DNA of 26,764 bases, from contig DJYL01000108.1 in NCBI GenBank assembly GCA_002448495.1, positions 1-26,764 of the forward strand. The letters are read 5' to 3'. Every line of letters starts with the position of its first letter. Position 1 is the first letter of the stretch. This document shows, one piece after another, positions 21,848 to 26,764 of this stretch. Origin of the DNA: Pseudoselenomonas ruminantium (GTDB lineage Bacteria > Bacillota > Negativicutes > Selenomonadales > Selenomonadaceae). The notes below the pieces were generated by a model, which made no database searches, was not told where the DNA came from, and worked only from the letters and a program-made list of their open reading frames with translations. A program made the translations under genes and the position numbers.

Positions 21848-23269
21848 TTATTCCTCCAAACTGGCTACAACCTGCCCCTGTGCTTGGGGCTTGGGCAATA
21901 CGATATAAGCATGCGTTCCCCTGCCGCCCGCATCATTTTCCAGCCGGAAACTGCCCTCCAAATCGCCTTCAATCAGGGTGCGAATAATGGATAACCCCAG
22001 TGACCGCGATTTATGCGGCTGAAAATCTTCCGGCAGACCACAGCCATCATCATAAAAATCCAGCTGCAAATGTTCATCCAGCTCTACCTTTAAGCCTACC
22101 AATCCTGCCTGCCGTCCGGCAAAGGCATGTTCCACGGCATTGATAATCAGTTCGTTGAGCACCAGTGCCAGTGAGCTGGCGTATTTCGGCGGCAGACTTA
22201 CCGCCTCACCCACATACTCCTGCCGCAGGTCAAAATCCGCCGCGACCATGCTGGCTTTGACCTGTGCAAAAATCTCGGCCATAATCTGCCCCAGTTCCAT
22301 GCTCTCCTGCCCCTGCCGCGAAAGAAAATCATGCACTGCCGCAATGGAAAGCACCCGATTGACGCTTTCCGACAGAGCCGACCTGACCTCCTCCGAACCG
22401 CTGCGCCGCGCCTGCAGGCGCAGCAGGCTGGCCACCGTCTGCAGATTGTTCTTGACCCGATGATGAATCTCCTGAATCACCGCCGACTTAATGCGGATTT
22501 CCTGCTCCTTGGCGCGGATTTCCGTCACATCCGAAAGCACGACAATCCGCCGCAGGAGCGTCCCCCCCGCCTGCAAATCAATCTGCCGGCGGATAAGCTG
22601 CAAGCCACCGGCCAGAAGTTCCTTCTGCCACGGCCTTTCCCGCTCAAAGGATTCCCGCGTAACATGACGCGTAAGCTGCCGGTCAAACAAATGACAGCCC
22701 TTGAGACTGCCCACGCCCAAAACCCGGTAAATCCGCTGTGCCGCAGCACTTGCAAACACAATGCGGCTGAACTGGTCGGTAATCATCAGTCCGTCACTTG
22801 CCGAAAGCGGCGTAAACGGCGCCAAATCCACATCACGAGTCGCATAATTTAACACATCCTGCGTGGTCTTGATGAGCTGGGAAAAATCATCGATATTTAA
22901 GTGCTCCTTATCCACCTCAATGCTGATGACCGCCATCACCTCCGTACCATCAACAATGGGAAACACATACATATCAATAAAATGCCCATAATCCTGCTCC
23001 CGCTTGCCATGCGTGAACTGCGCAGACGCAAAAACCTCCGTGACAAGCGGTTCGGATAATGTATCAACCAGACCTGCCGCCGTTTCTGAAGCCTCCTGCA
23101 TATAGACGGTGTGCGGCGTAGCCGTGGCGGTTATGCGCAGTTTGCCTGCTGTTTCTGCCTGAATGTAAATGGTCGCATGACCATGGGCTAGGTCGGCCAC
23201 GAAGGGGAGAATTTGCTTTAAACGTTCAAGAATGTTTAATTGCTTGGTTGTTAGTAAGGCATTTTTCAT
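21848..23269 (-). CDS. HisKA_2-type sensor histidine kinase (PdtaS/EutW-like)
   Basis: A 473-residue soluble sensor kinase without membrane helices. Residues about 8-145 form a GAF-like histidine-kinase N-terminal sensor domain (LPFVADLAHGHATIYIQ ... HFIDMYVFPIVDGTEVMAVISIEVD). A PAS domain lies at about 150-255 (DGLMITDQFSRIVFASAAAQRIY). HisKA_2 has the motif EIHHRVKNNLQTVASLLRLQ, with phospho-histidine H270, and the ATPase domain has LNELIINAVEHA (N372) and DDGCGLP. It is the partner of the ANTAR regulator that follows without a gap. Such pairs sense cytosolic small molecules, for instance in ethanolamine use. The ligand here is unknown; no ethanolamine genes are nearby. The start is preceded by TTAGGAGTATTACC. 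Confidence 0.94.
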   Translation of the reverse strand: MKNALLTTKQLNILERLKQILPFVADLAHGHATIYIQAETAGKLRITATATPHTVYMQEASETAAGLVDTLSEPLVTEVFASAQFTHGKREQDYGHFIDMYVFPIVDGTEVMAVISIEVDKEHLNIDDFSQLIKTTQDVLNYATRDVDLAPFTPLSASDGLMITDQFSRIVFASAAAQRIYRVLGVGSLKGCHLFDRQLTRHVTRESFERERPWQKELLAGGLQLIRRQIDLQAGGTLLRRIVVLSDVTEIRAKEQEIRIKSAVIQEIHHRVKNNLQTVASLLRLQARRSGSEEVRSALSESVNRVLSIAAVHDFLSRQGQESMELGQIMAEIFAQVKASMVAADFDLRQEYVGEAVSLPPKYASSLALVLNELIINAVEHAFAGRQAGLVGLKVELDEHLQLDFYDDGCGLPEDFQPHKSRSLGLSIIRTLIEGDLEGSFRLENDAGGRGTHAYIVLPKPQAQGQVVASLEE

Positions 23270-23293
23270 GGTAATACTCCTAAAAACGTAACT

Positions 23294-23359
23294 TGGCGGA
23301 ACAAAAATATTTTTAGCCCCGCCTCTTAGCGCAGCGTGAAAAATATCTCTGTTCCGCCA
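23294..23359 (-). repeat. Long hairpin between tsaD and the kinase gene
   Basis: Two 21-base arms (23294-23314 and 23339-23359) flank a 24-base loop. On the minus strand, the transcribed one, all 21 pairs form with two G:U pairs; on the plus strand those two would be mismatches. No U-run follows it, so a simple intrinsic terminator is unlikely. The loop contains CTTAG and CGCAGCG segments that faintly recall the loop of the repeats near 2 kb. It lies 25 bases upstream of the kinase start and 20 bases past the tsaD stop. Confidence 0.75.
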
Positions 23360-23379
23360 TTGGAACGTATCTTATAAAC

Positions 23380-24411
23380 TTATTTATCTGTGAGACTAAG
23401 CCCCGGCACCGCATTAAGGTACAAATCACTAAACCCACCCGCAAGCGCCTGATAGTACCCTCTGCACCCAATCATCGCCGCATTATCGGTACACAAAATC
23501 TTACTCGGATAGAGGAACCTTACGCCCCGCTTCTCCGCTTCTTCGCGCAGGCGGGCTTCAAGGCCGCTGTTGGCTGCCACACCGCCAGCCAGTACCAATG
23601 TATCGCGCCCGGCTTCTTTGACCGCCTGAAACGCCTTGCCCACCAGCACCTCAATCACCGAACGCTGGAAAGATGCGGCAATATCTGCCTTATTGAGCTC
23701 ATGCCCCTTCATCTTCTCGCTGTTGATGTAATTGAGCACCGCCGACTTTAAGCCGCTGAAACTGAACTCATAATTGCCCTTCTCCGTAAGTGCCTGCGGA
23801 AAATCAATCGCCATGGGGTCGCCCTCTTTGGCCAGTGCATCAATGCGCGGGCCGCCGGGATAGGGAAGCCCCATCACGCGGGCAATCTTGTCAAAGGCTT
23901 CGCCAGCCGCATCATCACGGGTCTGCCCCATCATGCGGAAACGGTTATAGCCCTGCACATCCACGAGTGCCGTATGCCCGCCGGACACTACGAGCGCCAT
24001 AAACGGCGGTTCCAAATCCGGCGCAGCAAGGAAATTCGCAAAGATATGCCCTTCCAGATGATTGACCCCTATCAAGGGCTTGCCCAGAGAAAAGGCCAGC
24101 GACTTTGCCGCCGATACCCCGACCAGGAGTGCACCAACCAGTCCCGGCCCATACGTTACTGCCACCTGGTCAATATCCTTGAGCTCCACGCCAGCCGTGC
24201 GCAGGCACTCATCAATTACCGGCATGATATTTACGATATGTTTGCGAGAGGCGATTTCCGGCACCACACCGCCAAACTTCTGATGAATGGGAATCTGGGT
24301 GGAGATAATATTGGCCAGAATCTCCCGTCCACCCCGCAAAACTGCCGCCGAAGTCTCATCACAGCTGGACTCAATCGCCAGTGTCAGCAGTTCTTCTTTA
24401 TTCTTCTCCAT
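23380..24411 (-). CDS. tsaD: tRNA N6-adenosine threonylcarbamoyltransferase
   Basis: Catalytic subunit that, with TsaB and TsaE, transfers threonylcarbamoyl to A37 of tRNAs reading ANN codons (t6A). It is 343 residues, normal length. ASKHA-fold signatures: LAIESSCDETSAAVL at the N-terminus, the metal-binding HLEGH (NHLEGHIFANF), LVVSGGHTALV, and GGVAANSGLEARL near the C-terminus, followed by CTDNAAMIG. The start at 24411 has AAAGGTGA upstream. It ends the tsaE-tsaB-rimI-tsaD set, 33 bases after rimI. Confidence 0.98.
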   Translation of the reverse strand: MEKNKEELLTLAIESSCDETSAAVLRGGREILANIISTQIPIHQKFGGVVPEIASRKHIVNIMPVIDECLRTAGVELKDIDQVAVTYGPGLVGALLVGVSAAKSLAFSLGKPLIGVNHLEGHIFANFLAAPDLEPPFMALVVSGGHTALVDVQGYNRFRMMGQTRDDAAGEAFDKIARVMGLPYPGGPRIDALAKEGDPMAIDFPQALTEKGNYEFSFSGLKSAVLNYINSEKMKGHELNKADIAASFQRSVIEVLVGKAFQAVKEAGRDTLVLAGGVAANSGLEARLREEAEKRGVRFLYPSKILCTDNAAMIGCRGYYQALAGGFSDLYLNAVPGLSLTDK

Positions 24412-24444
24412 AAAAACAATCCGTCACCTTTATCTAAAAAACAA

Positions 24445-24921
24445 TCAAAGTTTCGTATTCCACATGATAATGGCATCTTCACCGTTATCCTGATAGTACT
24501 TCGGACGACGTCCGGCCTCCTTGAAGCCATAACCTTTGTAAAGCGCCAGCGCCGGGACATTGGTAGGCCGTACCTCCAAGGTCATGGCCGTTACGCCCTT
24601 TTCCTTCACCCGCTCTATAATCTCGCCAAACATTCTCGTACCAATGCGCCTGCCCCGATACTCCGGCAGAATCGCCACATTGGTAATCTGGGCTTCTTCG
24701 TAGGAAATCCAGCAGCCCACATAACCGATTACCCGTTCACCGTCCAATGCCAATAAATACAGGGTATTTTCGTTCTGAGCTTCTTTCCAGAAGGATTCCC
24801 GCGACCAAGGAATGGCAAAGCAGGCCTTTTCCACGATTTCTACCGCATCCGCATCCTCGGGAGCCATCTCCCGAAATTCCAGATTACTCACATCTATACT
24901 ATCTAAAGGAACAGTGTCCAT
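24445..24921 (-). CDS. rimI: Ribosomal protein S18 alanine N-acetyltransferase (GNAT)
   Basis: A GNAT acetyltransferase of the RimI family, which acetylates the N-terminal alanine of ribosomal protein S18. It is 158 residues from the chosen start. The acetyl-CoA loop appears as ILPEYRGRRIGTRMFGEII (Q/RxxGxG/A type), followed by MTLEVRPTNVPALALYKGYGFKEAGRRPKYYQDNGEDAIIMW, the classic RimI C-terminus. I chose the ATG at 24921 with GAGGAG 5 bases upstream; the open frame reaches 24942. It sits between tsaB and tsaD, as in many Bacillota. Family assignment is good, substrate assignment is by similarity and position. Confidence 0.93.
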   Translation of the reverse strand: MDTVPLDSIDVSNLEFREMAPEDADAVEIVEKACFAIPWSRESFWKEAQNENTLYLLALDGERVIGYVGCWISYEEAQITNVAILPEYRGRRIGTRMFGEIIERVKEKGVTAMTLEVRPTNVPALALYKGYGFKEAGRRPKYYQDNGEDAIIMWNTKL

Positions 24922-24947
24922 TACATCTCCTCTTTCTTGCAATTACT

Positions 24948-25682
24948 TTACATTTCCTCAGTCGGCTTCGTGGGCTTTGCTTCCTCCGGATGGCGCTTTT
25001 CCCAGAGCACTTCCGCTTCACTACGGCGGATATAGACCGGCTCCAAATCCATCACATTATCCGTGTGGCCTGCCGCTAACTCTCTAAGTCCCAGCATGGC
25101 TACAGCTGCCGCCCGCGGCATCATCAAATGCGGCATAGCCGCCTGCACATTTTCCGGCAGTTCCATTTTGCCAACGATTTTTTTCTGTACGGCATCACCT
25201 AAAAGAATCACCTGCTCATTTAGCTTTCCGCAGCCTGCCACAATATCGCTGATTTTTGCTACCTTAACCGCTTCTGCCAACTGTAATAAACTATCCTGCC
25301 AACGATAGCTTTCCACGTAAGCATTGCCCTTCTGAGCATCTAAGAGGCACATCAGCCGCACGCCCGGCACCGGCAGCTGATAGGCCAGTGCCTTTAAGGT
25401 CGATACCCCCACCAGGGGAATATGCAGCGCATAGCTCATGGCCTTGGCTGCTGCAAGGCCAATGCGCAGGCCAGTAAACGAACCAGGGCCATTGCTTATG
25501 GCAATGCCGGTCAAATCTTCCTTATTCACAGCCGCCATCTTGAGCACCTGCTCGATATGGGGCAGCAAAGTTTCCGAATGCGTGAGCTTGCCCTGCATGG
25601 TAAGCTCAGAAAGCAGCCGCCCCTCGTCAGCCACCGCTACGCTGGATACCTGCGTAGCCGTATCAATGGCCAGTATGGACAA
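24948..25682 (-). CDS. tsaB: t6A biosynthesis protein TsaB (TTG start)
   Basis: The TsaB partner that forms a heterodimer with TsaD in t6A tRNA modification. It is 244 residues. The ASKHA-type N-terminus is SILAIDTATQVSSVAVAD, then LTHSETLLPHIEQVL, then the diagnostic ISNGPGSFTGLRIGLAAAKAM; MCLLDAQKGNAYVESYRW follows. No ATG fits the N-terminus: the start codon is TTG at 25682-25680, with AAGGAG about 10 bases upstream, inside the 3' end of tsaE. The two genes overlap by 20 bases. The C-terminus ends in YIRRSEAEVLWEKRHPEEAKP, a usual ending for TsaB. Confidence 0.95.
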   Translation of the reverse strand: MSILAIDTATQVSSVAVADEGRLLSELTMQGKLTHSETLLPHIEQVLKMAAVNKEDLTGIAISNGPGSFTGLRIGLAAAKAMSYALHIPLVGVSTLKALAYQLPVPGVRLMCLLDAQKGNAYVESYRWQDSLLQLAEAVKVAKISDIVAGCGKLNEQVILLGDAVQKKIVGKMELPENVQAAMPHLMMPRAAAVAMLGLRELAAGHTDNVMDLEPVYIRRSEAEVLWEKRHPEEAKPTKPTEEM

Positions 25683-26145
25683 AGTCTTCCAACTCCTTTA
25701 TAAACTCCTGATTCTTCTCGCCGATACTGGAAAAGTCAATCTGCCGTTCATCGCTGTCTTCGCCCAATTTGCGAATGCGCACTTCAATATAATCATCGGG
25801 CAGTGACTCCGGGAACTTATCGGGCCATTCAATGACCACAATCCCCTCCGGCTCCTCCGTGTACTCATAAAAGCCGATATCATCCAGTTCTTCTTCTGTT
25901 TCCAGCCGGTAGAGGTCAAAATGGTAGATGCGGCAAATCCCTTCATAGACATTCATGAGATTAAATGTCGGACTCGTCACATCCCCCTCGACGCCCAAGG
26001 TCTTAGCAAGACTCTGCACAAACAACGTCTTGCCGGCCCCTAAGTCGCCCTCCAGGCAAAGCACGGTTCCTTCCCGAATCTTCTGCCCCACCAGCTCGGC
26101 TAGGTGACCAGTTTCCTCGGGAGAACTTGTCATACAGGTAAACAT
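25663..26145 (-). CDS. tsaE: t6A biosynthesis ATPase TsaE
   Basis: Small P-loop ATPase that resets the TsaB-TsaD complex. It is 160 residues. Walker A is GDLGAGKT; TSPTFNLMNVYEG and YHFDLYRLETEEELDDIGFYEY are diagnostic blocks, and IEWPDKFPESLP closes the core. It is first in the tsaE-tsaB-rimI-tsaD operon. The ATG at 26145 is preceded by AAAGGACACT; an ATG at 26133 is a less likely alternative. Confidence 0.97.
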   Translation of the reverse strand: MFTCMTSSPEETGHLAELVGQKIREGTVLCLEGDLGAGKTLFVQSLAKTLGVEGDVTSPTFNLMNVYEGICRIYHFDLYRLETEEELDDIGFYEYTEEPEGIVVIEWPDKFPESLPDDYIEVRIRKLGEDSDERQIDFSSIGEKNQEFIKELEDFVHTGH

Positions 26146-26189
26146 AGTGTCCTTTCTCTCCTATAAAACAATTAAACATTATCTTTTTT

Positions 26190-26198
26190 ATTGTAACA
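26190..26198 (-). promoter_or_regulatory. Extended -10 of the tsaE operon promoter
   Basis: On the minus strand TGTTACAAT (26198-26190) is an extended -10 element (TGn plus TACAAT), about 45 bases before the tsaE start. The -35 region (TGGCAA, 18 bases upstream) is weak, which extended -10 promoters tolerate. Confidence 0.5.
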
Positions 26199-26241
26199 CC
26201 ATTGATTCCATTTTGCCACCTAAATTTGGCCGCACTAATCA

Positions 26242-26266
26242 ATAATTATTATCCATTAATAATTAT
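26242..26266. promoter_or_regulatory. Fur/PerR-like inverted repeat
   Basis: ATAATTATTA (26242-26251) and TAATAATTAT (26257-26266) are perfect inverted 10-base arms around TCCAT. The extended minus-strand sequence TGATAATTATTAATG fits the 7-1-7 Fur-type box (TGATAATnATTATCA) at 12 of 15 positions. It lies between the divergent tsaE and rubrerythrin promoters, about 110 bases upstream of the latter's -10. A metal or peroxide regulator is plausible, since the target would be an oxidative-stress gene. A/T-rich sequence makes chance matches easier. Confidence 0.45.
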
Positions 26267-26350
26267 CATGAAAAATTATGTAATTTGATGTAATAACGAG
26301 AAATTAAAAGTAATAACAATATATTTTATTTTAATCGCCTAAAATAGCTA

Positions 26351-26379
26351 TTTATCTTTTATACTGTGCCCTTTATAAT
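26351..26379 (+). promoter_or_regulatory. Rubrerythrin promoter
   Basis: A perfect TATAAT at 26374-26379, with a weak TTTATC 17 bases upstream (26351-26356). The transcript would start near 26386, leaving a leader of about 68 bases. Confidence 0.65.
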
Positions 26380-26385
26380 TAAGAC

Positions 26386-26404
26386 ATGGTGTTGAGCACA
26401 CCAT
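26386..26404 (+). promoter_or_regulatory. 5'-terminal leader hairpin of the rubrerythrin mRNA
   Basis: ATGGTGT, a 5-base loop (TGAGC) and ACACCAT form a perfect 7-base stem exactly at the predicted first bases of the transcript. It could protect the 5' end of the mRNA, or as DNA be an operator just past the -10. Confidence 0.55.
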
Positions 26405-26453
26405 AGAATTGAGCTTCATTAATGTGTAATATATTTTAGGAGGTAGTAAGATT

Positions 26454-26764
26454 ATGAAGAAATTTGTTTGTACGGTTTGCGGTTATGTTCACGAAGGCGA
26501 TGCGGCACCGGATGTATGCCCCATCTGCAAAGCTCCGGCCTCCAAATTTGTAGAACAGAGCGGCGATATGAATTACGCCGATGAACATCATGTCGGTACG
26601 GCTAAGGATGTTGACCCCCGCATTATCGAAGGACTGCGCCAGAACTTCACAGGTGAATGCTCCGAAGTCGGTATGTATCTGGCTATGAGCCGCGTTGCTT
26701 TCCGCGAGGGTTATCCGGAAATTGGTCTGTACTGGGAAAAGGCTGCATTTGAAGAGGCAGAGCA
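26454..26764 (+). CDS. Reverse rubrerythrin / NADH peroxidase (3' end outside window)
   Basis: The visible 103 residues begin with a rubredoxin-type iron site: VCTVCGYVHEGDAAPDVCPICKAP (C-x2-C twice). A ferritin-like diiron domain follows (NFTGECSEVGMYLAMSRVAFREGYPEIGLYWEKAAFEEAE, with glutamate ligands). The order rubredoxin then diiron is the 'reverse' rubrerythrin of anaerobes, which reduces hydrogen peroxide and protects against oxygen. TTAGGAGGTAG precedes the ATG at 26454. The gene runs off the right edge. It has its own promoter, a leader hairpin and a possible Fur/PerR-type site upstream. Confidence 0.95.
   Translation, partial: MKKFVCTVCGYVHEGDAAPDVCPICKAPASKFVEQSGDMNYADEHHVGTAKDVDPRIIEGLRQNFTGECSEVGMYLAMSRVAFREGYPEIGLYWEKAAFEEAE

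Noticed and set aside
23294..23359. The tsaD-kinase hairpin as an intrinsic terminator
   Set aside because: No U-run follows the stem on the minus strand, so ordinary termination is not supported.

Overview
The window looks like chromosome of a Negativicutes bacterium (Selenomonas-like, a Bacillota lineage that has an outer membrane). Two kinds of evidence meet here. There is a type IV pilus/type II secretion secretin, which only makes sense with an outer membrane. There is also Bacillota-style regulation: a glycine T-box leader, a BglG-type MtlR and an ANTAR two-component pair. I assign the taxon by inference, since no rRNA gene is present. Most genes are on the minus strand.

Layout. 1-1819 (minus): a short pilus assembly protein followed by a secretin that runs off the left edge, with their own promoter. 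1820-2287: no gene; it holds hairpin repeats that share a conserved loop core. 2288-3535: sstT, a Na+/serine-threonine symporter. 3741-6670: glyQ-glyS behind a T-box leader with specifier GGC (6716-6928). 7052-9172 (plus): a 706-residue protein of unknown function with a possible cyclic-nucleotide-binding-like N-terminus. 9176-10081 and 10221-10769: a divergent EamA transporter and XRE/cupin regulator, with two inverted repeats over the two promoters. 10787-11803: a Fic enzyme. 11853-15180 (minus): an AT-rich three-gene block made of an ART-like DUF3990 protein, an 83-residue protein coupled to it by an ATGA overlap, and an SF1 helicase with a C-terminal DUF2726/nuclease-like domain. 15295-20537 (minus): the mannitol operon mtlR-mtlA-mtlD, with a strong terminator between mtlA and mtlD. 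20752-21159: a small orphan protein. 21251-23269: an ANTAR response regulator and its HisKA_2 sensor kinase. 23380-26145: tsaE-tsaB-rimI-tsaD, for the t6A tRNA modification and S18 acetylation. 26454 to the end (plus): the start of a rubredoxin-first ('reverse') rubrerythrin.

How the genes work together. Housekeeping translation genes (glyQS, tsaBDE, rimI) and carbon or amino-acid uptake (mtl, sstT) flank an accessory zone at about 9.2-15.2 kb. Within that zone, the block at 11853-15180 is visibly richer in A+T than its neighbours. It joins a predicted ADP-ribosyltransferase-like protein to a helicase-nuclease-like protein, and it is the best candidate here for an undescribed (possibly defence or toxin) system. 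The second interesting element is the hairpin repeat family near 1.9-2.3 kb: the outer stems differ while the loop core is conserved. No tRNA, rRNA, CRISPR array or insertion sequence was seen.
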